Shown in pieces: positions 6,886-14,675 of a stretch of 22,449 nt of DNA. Within the stretch, counting starts at the first letter, position 1. Each line of letters begins with the position of its first letter. Origin of the DNA: Sulfurovum sp. (GTDB lineage Bacteria > Campylobacterota > Campylobacteria > Campylobacterales > Sulfurovaceae); assembly GCA_015490315.1 (NCBI GenBank), contig WFYB01000191.1:1-22449 (forward strand), given 5' to 3'. The position numbers were made by a program, and so were the translations under genes. The notes beneath the pieces are model-generated. The model made no database searches, was not told the DNA's origin, and saw only the letters and a list, made by a program, of their open reading frames with translations.

Positions 6886-6938
6886 GGTGTGGGACACACC
6901 TTTGCAAAGATTGCATATGCGGTGCGTTGTCACGCACC
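6886..6938 (-). other. Cluster of three small hairpins after infA
   Basis: Three consecutive inverted repeats follow the infA stop on the minus strand: GGTGCGT-GACA-ACGCACC (6938-6921), TGCAA-TCT-TTGCA (6915-6903) and GGTGTG-TCC-CACACC (6900-6886). No U-tract follows any of them. They may protect the 3' end of the upstream mRNA, mark an RNase processing site, or slow read-through. Function is inferred only. Confidence 0.5.
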
Positions 6939-6946
6939 CTGCGGTT

Positions 6947-7165
6947 TTATTTGTATCTAAACGTGATACGGCCTTTGTCAAGGCTGTATGGTGTAAGCTC
7001 CACTTTTACTTTGTCTCCGGGGAGGATCTTGATATAGTGCATACGCATCTTACCTGCGATATGACACAGGACCACGTGTCCGTTGTCCAGTTCTACTCTG
7101 AATGTTGCGTTTGGCAACGCTTCCACTACCTTACCGTCGATTTCGATTACATCATCTTTTGCCAT
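6947..7165 (-). CDS. infA: Translation initiation factor IF-1
   Basis: A 72-residue OB-fold protein that binds the 30S A site during initiation. The sequence MAKDDVIEIDGKVVEALPNA and the later HIAGKMRMHYIKILPGDKVK are unmistakable. AAAAAGGAAGAGC supplies the ribosome-binding site. The gene lies 61 bases after map. It is the last gene before the structured gap that separates the spc and alpha parts of the cluster. Confidence 0.98.
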   Translation of the reverse strand: MAKDDVIEIDGKVVEALPNATFRVELDNGHVVLCHIAGKMRMHYIKILPGDKVKVELTPYSLDKGRITFRYK

Positions 7166-7226
7166 GCTCTTCCTTTTTGTGCATATTCTCTGTTATAGGG
7201 ACAAACTGTGAATCTATCGTGAAGCC

Positions 7227-7982
7227 TTACGCTTCAGTCAGGATCACCGCTTTGCCATCTACCACCGCTACCTGGTGCTCATAGTGCGCCGTACGCATCT
7301 GATCTTCGCTGATCACAGACCATCTGTCCTCAAGGAGCACAGGAGTGCCGCTTTTTTGGCAGACCATAGGCTCCAGACAGAATACCATACCGTTTTTGAT
7401 CTTGGGTCCCTGATTGGGTTTGCCTTCAAGATAGTTGGGGATATTGGGTTCGTCATGCGGTTTGGTACCGATACCGTGTCCGCAGTAGTCACGCAGCGGT
7501 ACAAATCCGGCCTGGGTAATGTAATCTTCAAGAACCTTGGTCAGCTCCTTGAAGCGCATCCCCTCCTTGATGGAGTCGATCGCATGATAGAGTGCCCCTC
7601 TGGAGCAGTCGATCAGCGCCTGATCCTCCGCAGAGATCCCACCAATTCCCATCGTGATCGCCGCGTCCCCATAATATCCGTCAAGTTTTGTACCGATATC
7701 AAGCCCCAGAAGATCCCCCTCTTTGATAACTGTATCGTCAGGAACACCATGTATGCAGACTTCATTGAGTGAGGTACAGACCGAACCGGTGAAACCATAA
7801 AGTCCTTTGAATGAGGGCTCTGCACCCTGTTCACGGATATAGGCTTCACCCATCGCATCGATCTCTTTAAGTGTCATACCGGGTTTTACTGTGTTTTGGA
7901 GGTATTGTAGTGTTTTCCCTACGATCTCGCCCGCTCTTTTGAGCTTGGCGATCTCATCGGGTTTTCGAATAGCAATAGCCAT
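7227..7982 (-). CDS. map: Methionine aminopeptidase, type I
   Basis: A cytosolic metalloenzyme that removes the initiator methionine from nascent proteins. All five metal ligands are present in the 251-residue protein: D95 and D106 in LGLDIGTKLDGYYGD, H169 in YCGHGIG, E204 in FCLEP, and E235 near the C-terminus. The gene lacks the N-terminal extensions of longer map types. Its ATG shares one base with the secY stop (TAATG), so translation of the two is likely coupled. Adenylate kinase, often found between secY and map elsewhere, is not here. Confidence 0.98.
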   Translation of the reverse strand: MAIAIRKPDEIAKLKRAGEIVGKTLQYLQNTVKPGMTLKEIDAMGEAYIREQGAEPSFKGLYGFTGSVCTSLNEVCIHGVPDDTVIKEGDLLGLDIGTKLDGYYGDAAITMGIGGISAEDQALIDCSRGALYHAIDSIKEGMRFKELTKVLEDYITQAGFVPLRDYCGHGIGTKPHDEPNIPNYLEGKPNQGPKIKNGMVFCLEPMVCQKSGTPVLLEDRWSVISEDQMRTAHYEHQVAVVDGKAVILTEA

Positions 7983-9244
7983 TATAGACCTACATTGCCC
8001 AGAGTGTCATATTGGCTCATGGTGCGGTGTGCTTCGATCTTTCTCATCGTATCAAGGGCAACCTGTACGATGATCAGTACCGAGACACCCCCGAAATAGA
8101 AGCTTGCTCCCATCTTGCTGATCAGCAAGAAAGGTACCGTCGAAACAATAGCCAGATAGAGTGCGCCTGCACCCGTTAGTCTGCTCGCTACCTCATTGAG
8201 GAACTCTTTGGTCTGTTCGCCGGGTCTTACACCCGGGATGAAACCGCCCTGTCTCTTGAGGTTGTCTGCAATATCTTTCGCATTGAATGCGATCGATGCG
8301 TAGAAGAAAGCAAAGAACATAACCAGTACAAATGTCGCTACATTAAAGAGTACGCCACCCGGTGCCAAAGCATCAGCGATCGCAGTTACCCAGGGGTTGC
8401 TACTTGCCTGCAGCACAGTCAGTGGAAACATCAATACCGCTGAAGCGAAGATCGGGGGAATAACCCCTGAAAGGTTCACTTTGATCGGAATATAGTTCAT
8501 CACTCTTTTGTTCTGGTTCTGCATGATCGTTTTTCTCGAATAGGAGATAGGGATCCGTCGTTCACCAAGTTCTACATAGATGATGAAGAGTGTCGTCGCA
8601 ATCATAATCGCCAAAATACCAAGCACCACAAGGAAGTTCATCTCACCGGCATTGACAGCACGGATCGTGTTGCCGATCGCTGCTGGAAGCCCTGAGACGA
8701 TACCGGCGAAGATGATCAGCGAGATACCGTTGCCGATACCTTTCTGCGTAATCTGCTCACCGATCCACATCAACAGCATGGTTCCTGTAAGCATGGAGAA
8801 TGTGGTCAACACCGTGAAAGTGACCGGATCAATCATCACTGCACTCTCACCTGCGCGCCCTGTCATACTCTGCAGCCCCATAGAGACACCGATCGCCTGT
8901 ACAACAGTAATGAAAATCGTAAAATAACGGATAATCTGCATATATTTCTGCATACCATCACGCTCTTTTTTCATTTGACCAAGTGCCGGGAAAGTCGCTG
9001 CGAGAAGTTCCATGACGATGGAAGCTGTAATGTAGGGCATAATACCGAGGGAGATGATACTCAAACGAGAAACCGCGTTTCCAGAGAACATATTCATCAT
9101 CCCAAGAGCGTTGTTTGAATTGGTATCAAAGAACTCTTTGATCACATTCAAGTCAACACCCGGTGTAGGAATGTAGGCTAAAACTCTGTACGCAAAAAGA
9201 AATCCCAATGTAATCAGGATTTTCTGAGTTAAAGCGTTATTCAT
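7982..9244 (-). CDS. secY: Preprotein translocase subunit SecY
   Basis: The pore-forming inner-membrane subunit of the Sec translocon, 420 residues with about ten transmembrane helices. Recognisable segments are LAYIPTPGVD in the first periplasmic loop, LGIMPYITASIVMELLAA at the lateral gate, QKGIGNGISLIIFAGI in the middle, and NLKRQGGFIPGVRPGEQT in the ribosome-facing C-terminal loop. It starts 2 bases after rplO and overlaps map by one base. The SRP RNA gene of the same export pathway is encoded about 10 kb away in this window. Confidence 0.98.
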   Translation of the reverse strand: MNNALTQKILITLGFLFAYRVLAYIPTPGVDLNVIKEFFDTNSNNALGMMNMFSGNAVSRLSIISLGIMPYITASIVMELLAATFPALGQMKKERDGMQKYMQIIRYFTIFITVVQAIGVSMGLQSMTGRAGESAVMIDPVTFTVLTTFSMLTGTMLLMWIGEQITQKGIGNGISLIIFAGIVSGLPAAIGNTIRAVNAGEMNFLVVLGILAIMIATTLFIIYVELGERRIPISYSRKTIMQNQNKRVMNYIPIKVNLSGVIPPIFASAVLMFPLTVLQASSNPWVTAIADALAPGGVLFNVATFVLVMFFAFFYASIAFNAKDIADNLKRQGGFIPGVRPGEQTKEFLNEVASRLTGAGALYLAIVSTVPFLLISKMGASFYFGGVSVLIIVQVALDTMRKIEAHRTMSQYDTLGNVGL

Positions 9245-9246
9245 GA

Positions 9247-9645
9247 TTATTTTCCGCTTGTTGTAACTGCGTCATCTTTGATCTTGGATGCCAACTCTTT
9301 GGCACCGACACCGATCAATTTCACTTTGGTTACAGTCTTTTTGAGCTTGTGCACAGAGTTGATGCTCTCAAGTGTGATCTCATCTAGCTCTGCAACCGCT
9401 TTGATCTTCTCTACATTGATTACATAAGGTTTCTCAACTTTTGAAGTGAATCCTATCTTAGGCAATCTCTTGTAGAGTGGCATCTGTCCACCCTCGAAAC
9501 CTCTTTTTTTGCTGTAACCTGATCTTGCTTTCTGACCTTTGTTACCGCGTCCTGCTGTCTTACCTGTGCCTGATCCTTGACCGCGGCCTACTCTCTTTCT
9601 GTTACGAGTAGATCCCGGTGCAGGCTGTAAATTATGTAGACCCAT
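9247..9645 (-). CDS. rplO: 50S ribosomal protein L15
   Basis: A 132-residue protein that enters late in 50S assembly. The N-terminal glycine- and arginine-rich segment (RNRKRVGRGQGSGTGKTAGRG, residues about 15-35) is the extended tail that threads into 23S rRNA. TAAGGGG, formed by the rpsE stop, acts as its ribosome-binding site. L15 follows S5 directly with only 10 bases between them; the L30 gene found there in many bacteria is missing. Confidence 0.97.
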   Translation of the reverse strand: MGLHNLQPAPGSTRNRKRVGRGQGSGTGKTAGRGNKGQKARSGYSKKRGFEGGQMPLYKRLPKIGFTSKVEKPYVINVEKIKAVAELDEITLESINSVHKLKKTVTKVKLIGVGAKELASKIKDDAVTTSGK

Positions 9646-9655
9646 ACTTTACCCC

Positions 9656-10105
9656 TTACGCTTTGATTCTGGTAAGTGCTTGAATCGCACATCTTACCAG
9701 GTTATTTGGGTTATTAGAACCGATTGATTTGCAGAGTACATCCTGAACGCCTGCAAGTTCGAGTACCGGACGTGCCGCACCGCCGGCGATCACACCTGTA
9801 CCCTCAGATGCAGGTCTGAGTACGATTCTGCTGGCATTGAATTTGTGCTCAATGTCGTGTGCAATCGTAGTACCTTTGATGTTGACTTTCACAAGGTTTT
9901 TGTGAGCGTCATCTACCGCTTTTTTGATCGCATCAGGTACCTCTTTGGCTTTACCAAATCCGTATCCGACTGTCCCTTTTTTGTCACCGATGACAACAAG
10001 TGCGGTAAATCTGAATCTTCTACCACCCTTGACAACTTTGGTAACACGACCGATGTTAACGATTACTTCTTCAAATTCATTTTCAATTTCATTATTTTCC
10101 ATCAT
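9656..10105 (-). CDS. rpsE: 30S ribosomal protein S5
   Basis: A 149-residue protein of the 30S body that affects decoding accuracy. The double-stranded RNA-binding domain includes VVKGGRRFRFTALVVIGDKKG, and the second domain contains LRPASEGTGVIAGGAARPVL. Two ATGs abut at the start (10105 and 10102). TAAGGA from the rplR stop is better spaced for the second, so the true product may be one residue shorter. The acidic N-terminus (MENNEIENEFEE) is short. Confidence 0.97.
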   Translation of the reverse strand: MMENNEIENEFEEVIVNIGRVTKVVKGGRRFRFTALVVIGDKKGTVGYGFGKAKEVPDAIKKAVDDAHKNLVKVNIKGTTIAHDIEHKFNASRIVLRPASEGTGVIAGGAARPVLELAGVQDVLCKSIGSNNPNNLVRCAIQALTRIKA

Positions 10106-10111
10106 GCTTCC

Positions 10112-10468
10112 TTATAACTTGATTCCGGCTTCTCTGAGCGCATCAGCAAATGCAGCAACTACACCGTGGTAAAGGTAACCGTTTCTGTCAAAGACAACAG
10201 TTTCGATATTTTTAGAAGCAAGGTTCTTTGCCATTTCGGCAGCCAGTTTCTTGACATCTTCTCTGTTGGATTTGAGTCCAAGTTTTCTACCGTCAACTGC
10301 CGCAAGTGTAGCACCTGCATTGTCATCGATCGCCTGCGCGTAGAAGTACTTGTTGGACTTGTAGACAGAAAGTCTCGGAAGTTCAGCGGTTCCGAAGATC
10401 TTTCCTCTGACTCTTGCTTTTCTCTGTGCACGAAGCTTGTTTTTTCTTTTTTGAATACTTTTTAACAT
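10112..10468 (-). CDS. rplR: 50S ribosomal protein L18
   Basis: A 118-residue 5S rRNA-binding protein of the central protuberance. It shows the basic N-terminus RKNKLRAQRKARVRGK, then LPRLSVYKSNKYFYAQAIDD, and the C-terminal DRNGYLYHGVVAAFADALREAG, all usual for bacterial L18. The rplF stop and Shine-Dalgarno are merged as TAAGGAG. Nothing unusual is visible. Confidence 0.97.
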   Translation of the reverse strand: MLKSIQKRKNKLRAQRKARVRGKIFGTAELPRLSVYKSNKYFYAQAIDDNAGATLAAVDGRKLGLKSNREDVKKLAAEMAKNLASKNIETVVFDRNGYLYHGVVAAFADALREAGIKL

Positions 10469-10479
10469 ACTACCGCTCC

Positions 10480-11016
10480 TTACTTACCAGCTGCTTTACC
10501 AGCTTTTCTGATGATCACTTCATCAGTATACTTCACGCCTTTGCCTTTGTACGGCTCTGGTGGTCTGAAGCTTCTGATCTCAGCTGCTGCCTGACCGACT
10601 TGTTGCTTGTCTGTACCCTTGATAGTGATAATATTCTTATCCACTTTCACTTCAAGCCCTTCAGGGATCTCAAAGTTGACAGGGTGAGAGAAACCGAGCT
10701 GAAGTACAAGTGTTTTGCCTTCGACTGCCGCTCTGTACCCGACACCGTTGATCTCCAAAGATTTCTCAAAGCCTTTGTCCAGACCAATCAGGATATTGTT
10801 AAAGAGTGCTCTGTATGTACCCCAGAACGCCGATGACTGCTTGTCGTCACCTTTCCTGGAGAACTGTACTTCATTGCCGTCAATAGTGATATTGACTCTG
10901 CCGTGTGTCTCAAGTCTCTTTTCAAGGTTGCCTTTTTTAGCCACGAGAGTCGTACCGTCCAAAGAGACTTCAATACCGCTTGGAACAGTTACTGGTGTTT
11001 TTCCTATTCTTGACAT
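10480..11016 (-). CDS. rplF: 50S ribosomal protein L6
   Basis: A 178-residue protein with the two repeated L6 domains, located near the sarcin-ricin loop and the factor-binding site. It begins MSRIGKTPVTVPSGIEV, and its C-terminal domain carries the signature RPPEPYKGKGVKY (residues about 151-163). TAAGGAT from the rpsH stop precedes the ATG by a normal distance. Length is normal for bacteria. Confidence 0.98.
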   Translation of the reverse strand: MSRIGKTPVTVPSGIEVSLDGTTLVAKKGNLEKRLETHGRVNITIDGNEVQFSRKGDDKQSSAFWGTYRALFNNILIGLDKGFEKSLEINGVGYRAAVEGKTLVLQLGFSHPVNFEIPEGLEVKVDKNIITIKGTDKQQVGQAAAEIRSFRPPEPYKGKGVKYTDEVIIRKAGKAAGK

Positions 11017-11026
11017 CTTCTTATCC

Positions 11027-11422
11027 TTACCAAATACTACAGATTACTTCGCCGCCGATGCCGCGCTTGTAGGCTTCATCGTTTGCAAGTACACCCTGGC
11101 TTGTTGAAACAACCAGCGTACCGTAACCGTTTTTGAATGTTCTGATTTCATCTTTGCCCTGATGTACACGACGTCCGGGCTTGGAAATCTTTTTGATTTC
11201 GTTGATGACACTTTTTGCATTGTCATCATATTTCAAAACAACTTTGATTGTTTTTTTGTTGCCATCCTCTTTGACTTTGTAGCTCTCAAGGTAACCCTTG
11301 TCTACAAAGATCGCTACTGTTGCTTCAATAACGTTAGAGTGCAGCAGCTCCGTTGTGTCCAATTTTCTTTGCGCAGCATTTCTTATACGAGTAAGTGAGT
11401 CTGCAATTATGTCTGTCATCAT
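11027..11422 (-). CDS. rpsH: 30S ribosomal protein S8
   Basis: A 131-residue primary 16S rRNA-binding protein of the platform. In E. coli it represses the spc operon by binding its mRNA near rplE, but I did not identify such a site here. It starts MMTDIIADSLTRIRNA, where either Met could be the initiator. The C-terminal GTLVVSTSQGVLANDEAYKR and GIGGEVICSIW segments are S8-specific. TAAGGAG formed with the rpsN stop lies upstream. Confidence 0.98.
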   Translation of the reverse strand: MMTDIIADSLTRIRNAAQRKLDTTELLHSNVIEATVAIFVDKGYLESYKVKEDGNKKTIKVVLKYDDNAKSVINEIKKISKPGRRVHQGKDEIRTFKNGYGTLVVSTSQGVLANDEAYKRGIGGEVICSIW

Positions 11423-11435
11423 CTTTTTCTTCTCC

Positions 11436-11621
11436 TTACCAGCTTGCTTTACGCATACCAGGGATGAGCCCTTCGTGAGCCATTTTTCTTAAACAGATAC
11501 GACAGATACCGAAATCTCTGTATACAGAGTGCGGTCTGCCGCAAATGTTACAACGTGTGTATGCTTGAGTTGAGAATTTTGGTTTTCTCTTTTGCTTAGC
11601 GATCATTGATTTCTTAGCCAT
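11436..11621 (-). CDS. rpsN: 30S ribosomal protein S14, zinc-binding type
   Basis: A 61-residue short S14 of the 30S head. C24, C27, C40 and C43 (CNIC and CRIC) form the zinc site of the C+ type, also called rpsZ. The start is ATG 11621, with GGGAG 7 bases upstream. The frame is open 21 codons further, but that region lies within rplE and looks non-coding. The gene overlaps the end of rplE by 8 bases. Confidence 0.97.
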   Translation of the reverse strand: MAKKSMIAKQKRKPKFSTQAYTRCNICGRPHSVYRDFGICRICLRKMAHEGLIPGMRKASW

Positions 11622-12165
11622 TGTTTCTCCCTTTCGCAAAAGGCATTCCAAGCTTCTCAAGAAGTGTAAATGCCTGTTTGTCATCTTCAGTGCTTGTGAC
11701 GATAGTGATGTTCATACCGTGTGTTTTGATGATCTTGTCAAAATCAACTTCTGGGAACATCAGCTGCTCCTGAAGACCGAAGTTGTAGTTACCGCGTCCG
11801 TCAAAACCGTTTCTCGGTACCCCTCTAAAGTCTTTCACTCTTGGAAGTGCGATAGAGACAAGCTTGTCAAAGAAGTTATACATCTGCTCACCTCTGAGTG
11901 TCACTTTGATCCCTGAAGGTGCGCCTTCTCTTGCCTTGAAACCTGCAACGGATTTTTTGGCAGCAACGACGACAGCCTTCTGTCCTGCGATAAGAGAGAT
12001 AGTATCGGCAATATTTTGTGTCAACTTGCTGTCTTTACCCTCTTCACCGATACCTACGGAGATCACGATCTTTTCAAGCTTCGGTGTCTGCATCACATTT
12101 TCAATCCCGCACTCTTCTCTGAGAGCAGGTACGATGTCATTGTACTTTTGCTTCATTCTACTCAT
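11614..12165 (-). CDS. rplE: 50S ribosomal protein L5
   Basis: A 183-residue 5S rRNA-binding protein that also contacts P-site tRNA. It begins MSRMKQKYNDIVPALREECG. The middle contains KVTLRGEQMYNFFDKLVSIA and LPRVKDFRGVPRNGFDGRGN, followed by the QLMFPEVDFDKI segment, all standard for L5. It starts 4 bases after the rplX stop, with GAGGGC as the likely ribosome-binding site. It overlaps rpsN by 8 bases at its 3' end. Confidence 0.98.
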   Translation of the reverse strand: MSRMKQKYNDIVPALREECGIENVMQTPKLEKIVISVGIGEEGKDSKLTQNIADTISLIAGQKAVVVAAKKSVAGFKAREGAPSGIKVTLRGEQMYNFFDKLVSIALPRVKDFRGVPRNGFDGRGNYNFGLQEQLMFPEVDFDKIIKTHGMNITIVTSTEDDKQAFTLLEKLGMPFAKGRNNG

Positions 12166-12169
12166 AGGA

Positions 12170-12403
12170 TTAGCCCTCTACTTTTTTTACATTGGAGATG
12201 TGGATAGGCATTTCAACATTGGCAAATCCACCCTCTTTATTCTGCTCGCTAGGCTTTACAGCTTTTTTAGCTATTTTACAACCCTCGACGATCACAGCGT
12301 CTTTTTTTGTAAGTACCTGAAGCACTACACCTGTTTTACCCTTGTCATCGCCAGCGATAACCATGACTTGGTCACCTTTTTTGATCTTGAACTTCTTTGC
12401 CAT
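12170..12403 (-). CDS. rplX: 50S ribosomal protein L24
   Basis: A 77-residue protein that initiates 50S assembly and lies near the exit tunnel. The KOW motif is in KKGDQVMVIAGDDKGKTGVV. I choose ATG 12403 over the upstream ATG at 12409. GGAGG lies 7 bases before the former but only 1 base before the latter, and L24 normally starts MAKKFKIKKGD. This ATG shares one base with the rplN stop (TAATG). The protein is short compared with E. coli L24 (104 residues), lacking its C-terminal extension. Confidence 0.96.
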   Translation of the reverse strand: MAKKFKIKKGDQVMVIAGDDKGKTGVVLQVLTKKDAVIVEGCKIAKKAVKPSEQNKEGGFANVEMPIHISNVKKVEG

Positions 12404-12771
12404 TACCATACCTCCGGTGCAAGTGATACGATTTTCATAAAACCTGCATATCTTGTTTCACGACTTACCGGGCCGAAGATACGTGTACCGATCGGCTCTT
12501 TCTTATCGTCGATGATCACTGCTGCATTATCGTCAAATCTGATAAGTGATCCGTTTTCTCTCTGGATCTCTTTCTTTGTTCTGACCACAACTGCTTTGAC
12601 AACTTTACCTTTTTTCACTTTACCGGTGGGAAGTGCTTTCTTCACAGATGCCACAATTACATCACCTACAGATGCATATCTTCTTTTGGAACCGCCGAGA
12701 ACCTTGATACACATGATCTCTTTCGCACCGGAGTTGTCCGCTACATTCAATCTAGTAAACCCCTGGATCAT
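12403..12771 (-). CDS. rplN: 50S ribosomal protein L14
   Basis: A 122-residue protein at the subunit interface that forms an intersubunit bridge and is the binding site of silencing factor RsfS. It begins MIQGFTRLNVADNSGAKEIM and ends FMKIVSLAPEVW. Its ATG overlaps the rpsQ stop by one base (TAATG), with GAGGAG upstream. Its 3' end overlaps rplX in the same manner, so three genes here are linked by single-base overlaps. Confidence 0.98.
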   Translation of the reverse strand: MIQGFTRLNVADNSGAKEIMCIKVLGGSKRRYASVGDVIVASVKKALPTGKVKKGKVVKAVVVRTKKEIQRENGSLIRFDDNAAVIIDDKKEPIGTRIFGPVSRETRYAGFMKIVSLAPEVW

Positions 12772-13019
12772 TACACTTCTCCTCTCTTCACGATTTCAAG
12801 AAGTCTGAAAGATTTGGTTTTTGAAAGCGGTCTACACTCGATAGCTGTAACCGTATCTCCAACATTGCTCTCGTTCTTCTCATCATGGATAAGATATTTT
12901 TTAAATCTTTTTACTGTTTTGTGATATCTTGGGTGCAGGACTCTTCTCTCAACCAATACAGTTGCAGTCTTGTCACCGGCTTTTTTAATCACAGTACCTG
13001 TTATTTGTCTTTTTGGCAT
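12771..13019 (-). CDS. rpsQ: 30S ribosomal protein S17
   Basis: An 82-residue OB-fold primary 16S rRNA-binding protein. The segments ITGTVIKKAGDKTATVLVER and IHDEKNESNVGDTVTAIECR followed by PLSKTKSF are S17 signatures. The rpmC stop merges with its ribosome-binding site as TAAGGGG. In the S10 group it is the last gene before rplN, and no promoter or gap separates the S10 and spc blocks. Confidence 0.98.
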   Translation of the reverse strand: MPKRQITGTVIKKAGDKTATVLVERRVLHPRYHKTVKRFKKYLIHDEKNESNVGDTVTAIECRPLSKTKSFRLLEIVKRGEV

Positions 13020-13029
13020 AAATGACCCC

Positions 13030-13221
13030 TTACTTCGATCTAGCAGCAGTCAATGCTGTCTGGATTCTAGCGATATCTTTCTTCGCTACTCTCAACTCAG
13101 CTGTGTTTGTCAGCTGCATAGTCTTCTGCTTTGCATTCAACGTGAACAACTCAAGTTTTTTCTCTTTGAGCATCGCTTCAAGTTCTGCAACGCTCTTATC
13201 TTTAATATCAATATAATTCAT
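13030..13221 (-). CDS. rpmC: 50S ribosomal protein L29
   Basis: A 63-residue two-helix protein near the exit tunnel that helps dock trigger factor and SRP. The pattern ELEAMLKEKKLELFTLNAKQ and RVAKKDIARIQTAL is typical. It starts inside the last codons of rplP, overlapping by 14 bases, with AAAGGAT as ribosome-binding site. This is the longest overlap in the ribosomal cluster. Confidence 0.96.
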   Translation of the reverse strand: MNYIDIKDKSVAELEAMLKEKKLELFTLNAKQKTMQLTNTAELRVAKKDIARIQTALTAARSK

Positions 13222-13633
13222 TACTATCCTTTGCAGTGATGATTTTACACTTAAACGGCATTTTATGAATCGCTAGTGTGAGTGCAGCTCTTGCAAGCTC
13301 CTCATCAACACCTGCCATCTCGAAGATAATACGTCCCGGCTTGATATTCATAACCCACTTGTCAACAGCACCTTTACCTTTACCCATTCTTGTTTCAAGA
13401 GGCTTGGCAGTCAAAGGCTTGTCTGGGAAAACACGGATCCATGTTTTACCGGTTCTGCTGATCTTTCTTGTCATGGTAACACGCGCCGCTTCGATCTGGC
13501 GAGAGTCGATTCTTCCGTGCTCTACCGCTTTGATCGCGATATCACCGAATTCGATCTTGTTACCCCTGAAAGACTTACCGCGGTTACGCCCTTTTTGCTG
13601 CTTTCTCCATTTGGTTCTTTTAGGCATTAACAT
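13208..13633 (-). CDS. rplP: 50S ribosomal protein L16
   Basis: A 141-residue protein that positions the A-site tRNA in the 50S subunit. It begins MLMPKRTKWRKQQKGRNRGK and contains IRVFPDKPLTAKPLETRMGK. I keep the first ATG (13633) because GAGG lies 9 bases upstream and relatives begin MLMPKRT. The ATG two codons later is an alternative. It starts 2 bases after the rpsC stop. Confidence 0.98.
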   Translation of the reverse strand: MLMPKRTKWRKQQKGRNRGKSFRGNKIEFGDIAIKAVEHGRIDSRQIEAARVTMTRKISRTGKTWIRVFPDKPLTAKPLETRMGKGKGAVDKWVMNIKPGRIIFEMAGVDEELARAALTLAIHKMPFKCKIITAKDSNELY

Positions 13634-13635
13634 TG

Positions 13636-14334
13636 TTATTCACCTCTCTTTCTAGACGGTCTGCGACCACCTTTTTTCTCTTCTTTGGGCTCTTGCTGAA
13701 TCCCTTTGGCAAGCACTTCACCTTTGAAGATCCATACTTTGACCCCGATGATCCCGTATGTAGTCTGTGCTTCGGCAAAACCGTAATCGATTTTTGCTCT
13801 GAGCGTATGCAGAGGTACACGACCCTCAAGATACCACTCAGTTCTTGCCATTTCAGCACCGCCGAGTCTTCCTGATACAGAAACTTTGATTCCTTTGGCA
13901 CCTGATTTGAGCGCACCCTGGATCACTTTTTTCATCGCACGTCTGAAAGCAACACGTCTTTCGAGCTGCGTTGCAACATTTTCAGCAGCAAGTTGACCGG
14001 AAGCCTGAGGACGTTTCTCCTCTTTGATATTGATCGCAACATCTTTACCGAGCATTTTTGTCAATGTCGCTTTAAGTTTCTCGATGTCCGCACCTTTTTT
14101 ACCAATGATGATACCTGGACGCGCAGTCACGATGTTGATTCTGAGCTTTTTAACTGTTCTCTCTATGATGATGTTAGATACACCTGCATAGAAGAGCTCT
14201 TTTTTGAGGAACTTTCTGATCTTATAGTCTTCAGCGATAAAATCAGCCGCTCTTGTTTTCGCAGGGAACCATCTTGACTCCCAGTTTCTGTTGATACCAA
14301 GTCTAAGACCTATTGGATTGACTTTCTGACCCAT
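13636..14334 (-). CDS. rpsC: 30S ribosomal protein S3
   Basis: A 232-residue protein at the mRNA entry site with helicase-related function. It begins MGQKVNPIGLRLGINRNWES. The KH domain RNA-binding loop GIIIGKKG is at residues 74-81. The C-terminal domain holds GRVPLHTLRAKIDYGFAEAQ. The frame extends 15 codons upstream, but GGGGAGGA placed before ATG 14334 and family N-termini fix this start. The basic tail (GGRRPSRKRGE) is characteristic. Confidence 0.98.
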   Translation of the reverse strand: MGQKVNPIGLRLGINRNWESRWFPAKTRAADFIAEDYKIRKFLKKELFYAGVSNIIIERTVKKLRINIVTARPGIIIGKKGADIEKLKATLTKMLGKDVAINIKEEKRPQASGQLAAENVATQLERRVAFRRAMKKVIQGALKSGAKGIKVSVSGRLGGAEMARTEWYLEGRVPLHTLRAKIDYGFAEAQTTYGIIGVKVWIFKGEVLAKGIQQEPKEEKKGGRRPSRKRGE

Positions 14335-14335
14335 A

Positions 14336-14674
14336 TTATGCGTCCTCCCCATCTTTTTTCGCTGGACCAACTTCAACAAGGATATGTGCTGTTGGTTTAA
14401 TGATTCTTGACGCAGTACCTCTTGCTCTAGGTCTCCATCTTTTCATTACTGCCGCTTTGTCAACTCTGCATGAAGTGATCTCCACTTCTTCCGGCTCATA
14501 GTCACCGTTGGCTACCGCTGATGCGATCACTTTGGAGATGATACCCGCTGCTTTGTTCGGCATGAACTCGAGTGATGCCAATGCAAGCTCTGCATTCATC
14601 CCTTGCACTTCTCTGGCGATCAGTCTCGCTTTTGTAGGTGATACTCTTACGAATTTCAATAATGCTCTACTCAT
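14336..14674 (-). CDS. rplV: 50S ribosomal protein L22
   Basis: A 112-residue protein whose beta-hairpin lines the exit tunnel and contributes to the macrolide-sensitive constriction. It begins MSRALLKFVRVSPTKARLIA, and the hairpin region VDKAAVMKRWRPRARGTASR (residues about 72-91) is intact, with no insertion. It starts 1 base after the rpsS stop. Confidence 0.98.
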   Translation of the reverse strand: MSRALLKFVRVSPTKARLIAREVQGMNAELALASLEFMPNKAAGIISKVIASAVANGDYEPEEVEITSCRVDKAAVMKRWRPRARGTASRIIKPTAHILVEVGPAKKDGEDA

Positions 14675-14675
14675 A

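Noticed and set aside
6691..6981. A 96-codon open frame on the minus strand in the infA-rpmJ gap
   Set aside because: It starts inside infA, has no ribosome-binding site, and runs through the hairpins and the TATAAT box. Its sequence does not look like a folded protein. I read the gap as regulatory.
11864..12808. A 314-codon plus-strand frame opposite rplE, rplX and rplN
   Set aside because: The opposite strand carries three unmistakable ribosomal genes. Long antisense frames arise from their codon bias, and the translated product is low-complexity and Cys/Phe/Leu-rich.
14335..14379. N-terminal extension of rpsC to 14379
   Set aside because: S3 proteins begin MGQKVNP. The strong GGGGAGGA before ATG 14334 fixes the start, and the extension overlaps rplV.
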